Below are positions 53,203 through 61,537 of a stretch of 64,000 nucleotides of DNA, piece after piece. How positions within the stretch are numbered: the first letter of the stretch is position 1; each line of letters begins with the position of its first letter. The DNA is taken from the NCBI RefSeq assembly GCF_000308495.1, contig NZ_BAFU01000070.1, positions 291,015 to 355,014 on the forward strand, written 5' to 3'. The notes under the pieces are model-generated. The model searched no databases. It saw only the letters and a program-made list of their open reading frames with translations, and was not told the DNA's origin. A program made the position numbers and the translations under genes. This DNA is from Nocardia brevicatena NBRC 12119 (lineage in GTDB: Bacteria > Actinomycetota > Actinomycetes > Mycobacteriales > Mycobacteriaceae).

Positions 53203-53844
53203 TCAGTGCCGCGCCCCGCCCAGGCGCTCCACCAATATCGGTAGCCCCGGCCCGGTGAGATCGTCCGCGGCTACCGCCCGTCCGGACGCGGCCAACAACA
53301 GGGAAAGGAGCGGACCGCGCACGGCCGGTCCGGACCCGAACGACAACTCGGTGTCCTCGGCGACCAACGCGAGCCCGCCGACGAGCTCCTTACCGCCACC
53401 GAAGTCCACCGTGGTGCGGACCTGCATCCGAAGCGCATCGGCCATCGCCGCCGTCGGATACGTCCGCGGGATCCCCAGGGGGCGACGGATATCCTCCCCG
53501 TGCACGATCATCTCGACCAGCCTGCTGTCCCGCGGGGCAGGCGGTGACGTCTTCCGATCGACCACCGCCCGAAGCCGTTCCAGCGTCTCGCGCGGCCGTG
53601 CCGACCGTTCCCGTGCGACACCGTTCGCCGTGAAACGGTGGAAGTCGAACCGCGCGAGGGCGAAATCCCGGAAGAAGCTCGGCCTCGAGGTCTTCGCCGT
53701 GGCGACGATATGCGCGAGCACATCGTGCACGGTCCAGCCCGAGCACAGCGACGGCGTGAGCCACTGCTCGTCCGTCAGCTCGTCCAGGTCCGCGATGAGC
53801 GCCAACCGCTCCGCACGCACCACGGGCCACACATCTTCCACTTT
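53203..53844 (-). CDS. Maleylpyruvate isomerase/DinB-like four-helix protein
   Basis: A 213-residue protein of the TIGR03083/MDMPI-N family, typically mycothiol-linked in actinobacteria. DVWPVVRAERLALIADLDEL, SGWTVHDVLAHIVATAKTSR (metal His of the DinB bundle) and SRLVEMIVHGEDIRRPLGIP (second His) are the key helices. GGAGG 4 bases before GTG 53844 supports that start. The window holds mshB, so mycothiol is available. Substrate unknown. Confidence 0.82.
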   Translation of the reverse strand, partial: KVEDVWPVVRAERLALIADLDELTDEQWLTPSLCSGWTVHDVLAHIVATAKTSRPSFFRDFALARFDFHRFTANGVARERSARPRETLERLRAVVDRKTSPPAPRDSRLVEMIVHGEDIRRPLGIPRTYPTAAMADALRMQVRTTVDFGGGKELVGGLALVAEDTELSFGSGPAVRGPLLSLLLAASGRAVAADDLTGPGLPILVERLGGARH

Positions 53845-54017
53845 TCCTCCAGATTGCGGCGGTCGGAAACTCGGCAAAGCTCTCGCCGGAGACGCCGGCC
53901 ACGCTACTCACCCCCACCGACAAGTGAGCACAGCTCGAGGGATGTCGGTTCTCCGACCTCGAACCACGTCATATCCATCGTCGGTGCGTTCAACTTCGAC
54001 GGATCGCGGCCCGGAAT

Positions 54018-54158
54018 TCATCGGCATGAGGCCCGCTCACTTGGAAGGTGGGCCGGACCTGCAACCAGAATGACCGGAGTAATTGCGGCAGCCGCGATAA
54101 AGGCGAGACGAGAGGCGACGTACCACACACAAACCACCATTGTGATCCAGCGCTGCAT
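54018..54158 (-). CDS. Single-helix membrane peptide coupled to the small gene before it
   Basis: A 46-residue peptide: MQRWITMVVCVWYVASRLAF followed by IAAAAITPVILVAGP forms one long membrane helix with a charged end. Its ATG shares a base with the previous stop (TGATG), so it is translated by re-initiation. Unknown function. A helix this short beside an XRE regulator recalls type I toxin or phage-type peptides, but that is speculation. Confidence 0.5.
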   Translation of the reverse strand: MQRWITMVVCVWYVASRLAFIAAAAITPVILVAGPAHLPSERASCR

Positions 54159-54382
54159 CAGTCCCACGCCCACAGTCGCCACGTCGGCATAGGTGGCACA
54201 TTGTCGTCGGGATTGTCGATCGGCTCGACTTCCGCCTTGTACTCGGGATTCCACAATCTCAGCGCAGTAAGGAACCTTGCGATGACATCGGGCGGTGCGG
54301 TGTAGGCAACCGTGGGATATTTTCGACCATTTCCGAAGTCGACGCGCACCAGTCGTCGCGGCAATTGGCTTGATGTGGCCAT
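54158..54382 (-). CDS. Small hypothetical protein next to XRE regulator 2
   Basis: A 74-residue protein (MATSSQLPRRLVRVDFGNGR..., ending PPMPTWRLWAWD). RKYPTVAYTAPPDVIARFLT and ALRLWNPEYKAEVEPIDNPD suggest a small alpha/beta fold. The ATG is supported by GGGGG six bases upstream. Divergent from the XRE gene across 241 bases. I do not recognise the family. Confidence 0.6.
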   Translation of the reverse strand: MATSSQLPRRLVRVDFGNGRKYPTVAYTAPPDVIARFLTALRLWNPEYKAEVEPIDNPDDNVPPMPTWRLWAWD

Positions 54383-54552
54383 CGAGCGCCCCCTGTAGGT
54401 TACGTGATATTGGAACGAACCGGTGCCGGGGATACGGTCGTCGCCCGGCACCGGGACGCGTTCCAAGCCTGACGCTTCCTACCCGCCGTACCGCAGTGGC
54501 ATAAATATGGATTAAAGGCGCGTGGGCACTGTCACCTCCTGGTAGTGGCATC

Positions 54553-54572
54553 GGAGGTGGCATCCCACCTCC
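54553..54572. promoter_or_regulatory. Palindrome in the divergent XRE 2 promoter
   Basis: GGAGGTGG-CATC-CCACCTCC, perfect 8-bp arms, 51 bases before the XRE ATG. Similar GGTGGCAT / GTGGCATC words repeat on either side (54543-54565). Likely bound by the XRE regulator. Confidence 0.45.
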
Positions 54573-54623
54573 CAAGGCACCGAGTGCTTCCCACGTGCCG
54601 CCCGGACGGGGAAGATCGTAGGT

Positions 54624-55751
54624 ATGGGCAGCAGTACCGGTGAGTTGATCCGGCAGCTTCGCTCGATCAAGGGTTGGTCGCAAGGCAGGCTCGCCGACGA
54701 ACTGTGCAAGGTCTCTGGTGCGAACATCAATCGCGAATACATCTCGCGGCGTTGGGAATCCGGTGCCACCGAGCCGTCCCCGTTCTGGCTGCGGCACCTG
54801 GCAACAGTCCTGGACTGTCCCCTGGAGATGTTGGAGTCGAATGTGAATCGGCGAAACTTCCTATCCCACTTGGCAGCGACATCGGTCGCCCCCGTCGTGG
54901 CATCCGACTTGCTGGCGCAGGGGTCCTCGGCACGCCTACACCACACCGGTCCGACCGTGGACGAGTGGGAACACAAGCTTTCGGTGTACGGCACCGACTA
55001 TATGAGCGCCGGGGCCGCCGAGATCCAACGCCGACTGGCCGCCGATCTGGTGGTGCTGCAACAACAATTGGATGCGCCGCGCATGTGGGCTGTAGCCGCT
55101 CGCCTCATGACCTTGTTCGCCAAGACGTTTCCCGGCTCGGACGGCAACAAGGCAGTCAGGTGGTACAACATGGCCGCCGAGGCCGCCGACCGATCCGAGG
55201 ACACCGATATCCGGGTCTGGGTGCGGGGTCGAGCCGCTATCGCGCTCGGCTACGAGGGGGCCTCGCTTCCGGTGGCGCACCGGTTCGCCGATCAAGCCCT
55301 GGGCATCGATGACAGACCCGGTCTCGGCCGGTTGAACGCGTTGTGGGGCAAAGCGCATGCCGCCGCTGTCCAAGGTGATCGAAGCACTGCGCTGGCGTTG
55401 ATCAATCAAGGCCGCCATGAGTTCGACAGGTCCGGCTCAGAAGAACAGGCAAGCGACTACGCCGTGCCTTGGTGGCGGGTAAACGTTTTTCTGTCTCTAC
55501 TGGCCGCTCGCCTCGGGGAGGAGCGCATGGCCGTCCGAGCACAGGAGGCCGCCCGCGCGGAACTGCCCGAGTCTCTGCCCCGCTTCCGCACCCACCTGGA
55601 CATGCACCGAGGGCTGATGCTCGTGCGAGCCGGAGACCGGGCACAAGGCGTGAAACTGGCACGTGCGGCGTTGGACGCCTTACCCCCGGCGAAACATTCG
55701 CTCACACTCCGCATGTTGAGGGACGAAATAGCCGGCGGGACCCGCGTCTAG
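54624..55751 (+). CDS. XRE-family regulator 2 with TPR-like C-terminus
   Basis: A 375-residue regulator. HTH: LIRQLRSIKGWSQGRLADEL...INREYISRRWESG (residues 8-50), followed by ATEPSPFWLRHLATVLDCPL. A linker NRRNFLSHLAATSVAPVVAS looks like a Tat-like or membrane-type stretch common in this actinobacterial family. The rest is TPR-like (AAEAADRSEDTDIRVWVRGR; AAAVQGDRSTALALINQGRH). Divergent from two tiny genes, the same layout as at 16.3-18.8 kb. Confidence 0.87.
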   Translation: MGSSTGELIRQLRSIKGWSQGRLADELCKVSGANINREYISRRWESGATEPSPFWLRHLATVLDCPLEMLESNVNRRNFLSHLAATSVAPVVASDLLAQGSSARLHHTGPTVDEWEHKLSVYGTDYMSAGAAEIQRRLAADLVVLQQQLDAPRMWAVAARLMTLFAKTFPGSDGNKAVRWYNMAAEAADRSEDTDIRVWVRGRAAIALGYEGASLPVAHRFADQALGIDDRPGLGRLNALWGKAHAAAVQGDRSTALALINQGRHEFDRSGSEEQASDYAVPWWRVNVFLSLLAARLGEERMAVRAQEAARAELPESLPRFRTHLDMHRGLMLVRAGDRAQGVKLARAALDALPPAKHSLTLRMLRDEIAGGTRV

Positions 55752-55852
55752 CAGCAACAACCGCTGCTCACGCACCCACCGGCAACGATTCCACGTCGCC
55801 TGACGAGTGCTACAGCCACCACGAGCCTTCTCAAACGTCCGTTCCATACAGC

Positions 55853-56884
55853 TCAGGACGCGCGTGCTTCCTTCCAGAGCCGCCGCACGATCGACGCCGC
55901 CGAATCCGGTACCGCGTGACGGAACGCGGTGCCGACCCACAACGCCATATCCTCGGCGTTCCCCTGTTCCGCGGCGGCCGCGCGCAGAGGGCTCGTGAGA
56001 TGGTGCACCTGCGGATACGCAGCGGGTGCCGAACGGTCGTAGGTCTCGATGAACTCGTTCGCCAACCCACGCGCGGGTCGCCCGGAGAACGCGCGCGTCA
56101 TCACCGTGTGGGTGTATCGCGGGTCGCCGAGCGCTTCCTTGTAGGCCGGCTTCGCCCCGGACTCCGGGGTGCGGAGGAATATCGTGCCGAGTTGGACCGC
56201 CACCGCCCCGTGCGCGAGCGCTTCGGCGATCTGTTTTCCGGTGCCGATCCCGCCGGCCGCGATTACCGGCACCGGGCACCACGGCGTGATCTCGTCGAGC
56301 AGATCGAGCAGCGGCACCGTACCCGGTTCGTCCTCGACCCGGAACGTCGCGCGATGCCCGCCCGCGTCCGGCCCCTGCACACATAGCGCGTCGACCCGCG
56401 CGTCCACCGCGGCACGGGCCTCGTCGAGGTCGGTCACGGTCGCGACCACGGCGCAACCGGCATCGCGGAGCCTGCGAACGGCCTCTGGCGGGGCCAGACC
56501 GAAGGTCATCGATACGACAGGCACCTCGTACTCGACCAGCAGGTCTATTTTCTCGCCGAACCAGTCATCGTCGCGTTCGCGGATCGGCGGCGGTTCGATC
56601 CCGTACCGCCGCGCGGTCTCCCGCAGCCGCGACCGGTATTCCTCGACGGCGCGCGGATCGTATGAACCCTCCTGCGGCACGAACACGTTCACCCCGAACG
56701 GCTTGTCCGTGCGAGCGCGCACTTCGCGGATCTGAGCATCCAGGCCCTGCGGGATCCGGTAACCGGCGGCCAGGAATCCCAGCCCGCCCGCTTCGCCGAC
56801 GTTCACGACCAGGTCCGGAGTCGACGGACCTCCCGCCATCGGGGCGGCGATCAGGGGGATCTCGAGTTTCCCGAAATCGAACAA
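55853..56884 (-). CDS. Nitronate monooxygenase (2-nitropropane dioxygenase family)
   Basis: A 343-residue FMN-dependent TIM barrel: LEIPLIAAPMAGGPSTPDLV, AGGLGFLAAGYRIPQGL, VPVVSMTFGLAPPEAVRRL, CVQGPDAGGHRATF (catalytic His in GGH) and PVIAAGGIGTGKQIAEALAH. It oxidises nitronates such as propionate-3-nitronate, or another flavin substrate. TTG 56884 is the best start (FDFGKLEIPLIAAPMAGG) with GGAGGGAC upstream; the frame is open further to 57289 but without conservation. Confidence 0.88.
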   Translation of the reverse strand: MFDFGKLEIPLIAAPMAGGPSTPDLVVNVGEAGGLGFLAAGYRIPQGLDAQIREVRARTDKPFGVNVFVPQEGSYDPRAVEEYRSRLRETARRYGIEPPPIRERDDDWFGEKIDLLVEYEVPVVSMTFGLAPPEAVRRLRDAGCAVVATVTDLDEARAAVDARVDALCVQGPDAGGHRATFRVEDEPGTVPLLDLLDEITPWCPVPVIAAGGIGTGKQIAEALAHGAVAVQLGTIFLRTPESGAKPAYKEALGDPRYTHTVMTRAFSGRPARGLANEFIETYDRSAPAAYPQVHHLTSPLRAAAAEQGNAEDMALWVGTAFRHAVPDSAASIVRRLWKEARAS

Positions 56885-57221
56885 GACCTGTCCCTCCGTC
56901 CATACTGCCGACCCGTTCCGTACCGGCCGGCATCCGATCCCGACACATACGCGGCCCGCGACGCGCTCGCAGGTTCGCCAGGGGCCGCGGCCGAAGAATA
57001 TCTCGAACGGCACCGACCGCCGATGCACAACCTTGCCGCCCTTGTCCCGCATGTCGTACATGGCTTTCGTCTGTCCAGGAGGCAAGGACCGGCGAGCTCG
57101 TGAAGAGGGTCGTGGATCGAGGAGCGAACCCCACACGACCTGCTTCCGGCCGGTCCGGCACACCGATGGTCCGCGTGACGCCGTCGTATCCGACCGTGGC
57201 GGTACACCATAGGATCCCCCG
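56885..57221. other. Intergenic space between nitronate monooxygenase and LexA-like genes
   Basis: 337 bases holding both divergent promoters. I see no further gene. No TCGAAC-N4-GTTCGA SOS box was found by eye, which matters for the LexA-like gene that follows. Confidence 0.5.
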
Positions 57222-57866
57222 GTGAACGAATACGACCACCTCGACACCTCGACGCTGCCGCCGCGACAGCGTCGTATCCTGGCCGCCATTCAGGACTGGG
57301 TGGTCCGCCACGGATATTCACCGAGCACCCGGCAGATCGCCGACGCGGTGGGTCTGCGCTCGTCCTCCGCAGTGTCCAAACACCTGAAAAGCCTGGAGGA
57401 GCGCGGGTTCCTGCGCCGAGGCGAGGGCGTCTCCCGGCCGATGGACGTGCGGTTGTTCCTGCACGCGGCCGAAACCCGACAACCCGAAACCGACTCGGTC
57501 CCGGTCCCGGTGGTGGGCGATATCGCGGCGGGCAGTCCCATCCTCGCCGAGGAACACACCGATGACATCCTCACGCTGCCCCGCGGTCTCGTCGGCCGCG
57601 GGGCCCTGTTCGGTCTGCGGGTGCGGGGTGATTCGATGGTCGACGCCGCCATCTGCGACGGCGATATCGTGGTGGTCAGACAACAGCCCGAGGCGCATTC
57701 GGGTGAGATCGTCGCCGCCATGCTGGACGGCGAGGCGACGGTGAAGGTCTACCGCCGCCGCAACGGCCATGTCTATCTGGAGCCGCGCAATCCCGCCTAC
57801 GAGGTCATCGACGGCGACCGCGCGGTGGTTCTCGGCAAGGTCGTCTCGGTGATGCGTCGCGTCTGA
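57222..57866 (+). CDS. LexA-like repressor (paralogue)
   Basis: A 214-residue LexA-type protein. HTH LPPRQRRILAAIQDWVVRHG and STRQIADAVGLRSSSAVSKH; cleavage site Ala103-Gly104 in GDIAAGSPILAEE; peptidase Ser138 (RGDSMVDAAICDGD) and Lys175 (GEATVKVYRR). All self-cleavage residues are present. The HTH differs from canonical actinobacterial LexA (STRQIADAVGLRSSSAVSKH versus [20 protein letters not shown]) and the gene is not in the usual lexA-nrdR neighbourhood, so it is probably a second, specialised LexA. GTG start. Confidence 0.88.
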   Translation: MNEYDHLDTSTLPPRQRRILAAIQDWVVRHGYSPSTRQIADAVGLRSSSAVSKHLKSLEERGFLRRGEGVSRPMDVRLFLHAAETRQPETDSVPVPVVGDIAAGSPILAEEHTDDILTLPRGLVGRGALFGLRVRGDSMVDAAICDGDIVVVRQQPEAHSGEIVAAMLDGEATVKVYRRRNGHVYLEPRNPAYEVIDGDRAVVLGKVVSVMRRV

Positions 57867-58208
57867 GCCGCCGGTCCCTCCGGGTCAGGCCGCGGGTGCG
57901 GGCGCGGGTTCGTCGCGACGGGTCCTGGCGAACAGGGCGGGAAGCAGGCGTACCAGGAGTACACCCGGGCCGCGGCCCCCTTCCTGACCGCCGGGCTACG
58001 CGTTCGCCGGCGGCGCACTCCCGACCGACAGCCACCGACAGCGGGATGAACGATGGAATCGGTTCCGGAATTGCCATAGAATTGCTGGACAATTTCGACG
58101 CTCGAGCCGGATTCCAGGCGATTCGCACCCGTTGTCTCGGGGTGCAGCGAATAGTACGCCCGGCCGCACGACGGCCGCACACAGAACTTCGACACGAGGG
58201 CGGCGCTC
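57867..58208. other. Space with a possible gene remnant
   Basis: 342 bases. On the minus strand, just after the LexA-like stop, 57886-57960 reads LLVRLLPALFARTRRDEPAP and stops, resembling the last residues of a membrane protein whose upstream part is missing. The rest (57970-58200) shows no gene. Confidence 0.35.
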
Positions 58209-59594
58209 ATGACAGACGTCGACTATTGCGTAGTCGGTGGGGGATTTGCCGGATTGACCGCCGCCCTGCGGCTGAATCGGGCCCGGCAATCGGTGGCACT
58301 GCTGGAGGCCCGCGACCGGCTCGGCGGCCGCACGTTCACCGAAACACGCGCGGACGGGTCCTGGATCGATCGCGGTGGTGCCTGGGTAGGCCCCGGTCAG
58401 GACCGGATCTTCGCGTTGATGGGCGAGTTCGGGGTGCCCAGTTACAAGCAGTACATCGACGGCGAGGCCATGGTGCTGATCGACGGCAAACAATATCGCT
58501 ACACGGGCACGGTCCCGTGGACGATGAGTCCTTGGGCGACGATGAACCTCGGCGCGGCGCTTCTCGATCTGGGCCACCTGTGCAAGTCGGTCCCCCTCCA
58601 GACCCCGTGGACCGCGGCGAATGCCGAGAAATGGGATCGCACCACCCTGGCGCAATGGCTGAACAACCACATCGTGTCCAAACCCGCCCACGAACTCCTC
58701 GAAACCGCCATCGCCGGCGCCTACACCTCCGCCGCCTCGGAAGTGTCGCTCCTCTTCGCGCTGTACCAGATGGCGTCGGGGGGCGGACCCGGCTTCGTCC
58801 TGGGAACCGAGGACGGCGCCCAGGACGCTCGACCGGTCGGCGGTATGGCGGCCATATACCGTCCGATGGCGGCCGAACTCGGCGATTCGATCCACCTGTC
58901 GCAACCCGTCCGGCACATCCGTCAGGACGCCGACGGGGTGACGGTGCGCTCCGACGGGTTCACCGTGCGCGCACGCCGGGTGATCGTCACGGTTCCCCTG
59001 GCGATCGCGAGCCAGATCGTCTACGAACCGACGCTGCCGGTCGACCGATCGATGTTGCATCAGCGGATGCCGAGCGGTTCGATCATCAAGATTTCCGTCG
59101 TATACGACGAACCGTTCTGGCGCGCCGACGGACTGTCGGGACAGTCGGTCGCACCGGGATCACCGGCCACCATCACCATCGATGCCTGCACGGACACCGG
59201 CCGGCCCGGGGTCCTGTGTGTCATCACCGAGGGGCCCATCGCGCGGCGGATCGGCCGACTCGGCGAAGCCGAGCGGAGAGAGGCGGTACTCGATGCGCTC
59301 GTCGAGCGGTTCGGCGACAAGGCCGGCTCTCCCGTCGACTACATCGAGCAGGACTGGAGCACCGAGCGATACTCCGGTGGCGGGATGCTCAGCCACGCGC
59401 CCACCGGGGTACTGACCCAGTTCGGCCCTGCCCTGCGGGAGCCGTGCGGTCGCATCCATTGGGCCGGAACCGAGAGCTCCGCCGTCATGTGCGGTTGGGT
59501 CGACGGAGCCGTTCGCTCGGGTGAGCGGGCGGTGAACGAAGTCATGGCCCACGACACCGCGGCGGTAGCCGGAGAAAGGGCGAACAACCGCTGA
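58209..59594 (+). CDS. FAD-dependent amine oxidase (monoamine/putrescine oxidase family)
   Basis: A 461-residue flavoprotein. The FAD-binding N-terminus is VDYCVVGGGFAGLTAALRLN (GxGxxG type), then ARDRLGGRTFTETRADGSWI and DRGGAWVGPGQDRIFALMGE. The C-terminal FAD motif is GRIHWAGTESSAVMCGWVDG with RSGERAVNEV. This is the MAO/polyamine oxidase family, oxidising primary or secondary amines. Cys in VMCGW is where covalent FAD attaches in mammalian MAO (C-x-x attached region), but covalency cannot be told here. It converges on ABC operon 2. Confidence 0.92.
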   Translation: MTDVDYCVVGGGFAGLTAALRLNRARQSVALLEARDRLGGRTFTETRADGSWIDRGGAWVGPGQDRIFALMGEFGVPSYKQYIDGEAMVLIDGKQYRYTGTVPWTMSPWATMNLGAALLDLGHLCKSVPLQTPWTAANAEKWDRTTLAQWLNNHIVSKPAHELLETAIAGAYTSAASEVSLLFALYQMASGGGPGFVLGTEDGAQDARPVGGMAAIYRPMAAELGDSIHLSQPVRHIRQDADGVTVRSDGFTVRARRVIVTVPLAIASQIVYEPTLPVDRSMLHQRMPSGSIIKISVVYDEPFWRADGLSGQSVAPGSPATITIDACTDTGRPGVLCVITEGPIARRIGRLGEAERREAVLDALVERFGDKAGSPVDYIEQDWSTERYSGGGMLSHAPTGVLTQFGPALREPCGRIHWAGTESSAVMCGWVDGAVRSGERAVNEVMAHDTAAVAGERANNR

Positions 59595-59816
59595 AACCCG
59601 CGGCGTCCGCGGCGGCCCGGCACGAAGAGCATGGTGCTCCCGGCGCGATACCGCCTCGGATCAGGGCTTGTGCGCGACGGCCGCGTAGCCGGGGACCTTC
59701 GCGTCCAGAACAGGACATCGGAAGCCGGACGGCGATGTCCGCGACCGGCGGCGACGGACCCGCCGTGCGTCCGAACCGACGGTACGAACCACGTTGCGCC
59801 GCACGGCGAAACCCGC

Positions 59817-60803
59817 CTATTCGACCAGCCTCTCGCTCTTCAACCAGTCGTAGGCCACGTCGGCGGGGTCCTGTCCCTCGATATCGACGCGACCGTTGAG
59901 GTCCTGCATCAGCCCATCGGTGAGGCGCTCGGAGACCGTCGCGAGCAAGGGACGCAACCGCGGATAGCGGTCGATGATCTCGCCGCGCACCACCGCCGTG
60001 CCGCTGTAGGGCAGGAAGAACTTCTTGTCGTCGTCGAGGACGACCAGGTCCAGGTTCTCGACCCGCCCATCGGTGGTGTAGACCATACCGAAATTGCATG
60101 GGGCACCCTTGGCCGTCGCCGGGTAGACGACACCCGCGTCCATGCGCGTGACATTGCCCGCCGGAACACCGTTCGGATCGTTGTAGGGAATCCCGTACTT
60201 CCGCAGCATCGGAACGAAACCGTCGGACCGGCTGAAGAATTCGTCATCCACGCAGAAGGTCCGCTCGGGGACCGGGAGCGCGGCCACGTCGGACAGGGAT
60301 TTCACCTTCAGGCGTTCGGCCGTCGGCGTGGACACGGCGAACGCGTACGTGTTGTCGAAGTTGGCGGGCTCGAGCCACTCCAGGTTGTGCTCACTCTTCT
60401 CGATGTCATGGACGCGCTGCCAGAGCTCGCGCGGGTCCGGGATCGTCTCGGTCCGGTTGTGGTAGTTGACCCACCCGGTGCCGGTGTACTCCCAGAGCAC
60501 ATCGGCGTCGCCGCCCAGCTGGGCCTGGCGCGACGAGGCCGAACCCGGTGCCCCGGTCAGGTCCGTGACATCGGCGCCCGCCGCGGCCAGATAGGTCGCG
60601 GTGATCTTGCCCAGCAGTACGCCTTCGGTGAAGCTTTTCGAGGTGACGACCAGCTTCGCACCGTCCAGCGGCCGCTCACCGCCCGGTAGACGCGCATGAT
60701 GGAACGTTCCGGACGAGCTCACCAGACCACACCCGGCGAGCACCGCCATCGTCACGACGAGTGCGGAAATCACCGTGACCTGTCGCGCTCGTGGTGGTCT
60801 CAT
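59817..60803 (-). CDS. Glycine betaine/choline-type substrate-binding lipoprotein (operon 2)
   Basis: A 328-residue OpuAC-type receptor. Signal RQVTVISALVVTMAVLAGC with lipobox LAGC. AKLVVTSKSFTEGVLLGKIT begins the domain and DVLWEYTGTGWVNYHNRTET carries the YTGTGW ligand motif. C-terminal DPADVAYDWLKSERL. The ATG overlaps the permease stop as ATGA. Last gene of operon 2. Confidence 0.92.
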   Translation of the reverse strand: MRPPRARQVTVISALVVTMAVLAGCGLVSSSGTFHHARLPGGERPLDGAKLVVTSKSFTEGVLLGKITATYLAAAGADVTDLTGAPGSASSRQAQLGGDADVLWEYTGTGWVNYHNRTETIPDPRELWQRVHDIEKSEHNLEWLEPANFDNTYAFAVSTPTAERLKVKSLSDVAALPVPERTFCVDDEFFSRSDGFVPMLRKYGIPYNDPNGVPAGNVTRMDAGVVYPATAKGAPCNFGMVYTTDGRVENLDLVVLDDDKKFFLPYSGTAVVRGEIIDRYPRLRPLLATVSERLTDGLMQDLNGRVDIEGQDPADVAYDWLKSERLVE

Positions 60804-61537
60804 GAGATCCCTCGCGGAGTCGCGGCCAGTTCGACGAGCCTGCCGAGCCAATCGATGGTCAACGCCAGCAGCCCGACGAGGATCGCACCGGAGATGAGCA
60901 GCCTGGGCAGGAAGAGGGTGACGCCGGTCGTGATCAGCGTGCCGAGACCGGTCGCGCCGATGAACGTGCTCAATGTCGCGGTCCCCACCAGGATCACCAG
61001 CGCGGTGCGCACACCGTTGAGGATCACCGGCACCGCGAGCGGTAGCTCGACCTGGAACAGCGTCCGGGTGCCCGAGAAGCCGATGCCGCGCGCCGCCTCG
61101 ATCGTGCGCCGATCCACCTGCCGCAGGCCGATGATCGTGTTCTGCAGGATCGGCAGGACCGCGTACACGACCAGACCCACGACCGCGGTGCGGAAACCGG
61201 TGCCCAACCAGAAGGTGAACAGGACGAGTAGGCCGACCGCGGGCGCGGCCTGGCCGATATTGGCGATATTGACGGCGAGCGGCTCGAACCGCCGCACCGC
61301 GGGGCGGGTCAGCACGATACCCAGCGGGACCGCGACGGCCACCACGATCACCGTGGCCACCAGGGTCAGCTCGAGGTGTTCGAGGATGGTGGTCCGCAGA
61401 TTGGCCCAGCCGAGGGACGCCCGCTCCGTCGCGGTGAACGGCGTGGACCGGTACCAGAGGACGTATCCGATACCGATGACGGCAATGACGAGTGGTTCGA
61501 ACCAGACGTCGATCGGAAGGCGGCGCAGCCGGCTCAT
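60800..61537 (-). CDS. Osmoprotectant ABC permease B (operon 2)
   Basis: A 245-residue permease: LEHLELTLVATVIVVAVAVP, VNIANIGQAAPAVGLLVLFT, EAA motif QVDRRTIEAARGIGFSGTRT, NGVRTALVILVGTATLSTFI. The long N-terminal extension (open to 61915) is unconserved; ATG 61537 overlaps the ATPase stop (ATGA). Confidence 0.93.
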   Translation of the reverse strand: MSRLRRLPIDVWFEPLVIAVIGIGYVLWYRSTPFTATERASLGWANLRTTILEHLELTLVATVIVVAVAVPLGIVLTRPAVRRFEPLAVNIANIGQAAPAVGLLVLFTFWLGTGFRTAVVGLVVYAVLPILQNTIIGLRQVDRRTIEAARGIGFSGTRTLFQVELPLAVPVILNGVRTALVILVGTATLSTFIGATGLGTLITTGVTLFLPRLLISGAILVGLLALTIDWLGRLVELAATPRGIS

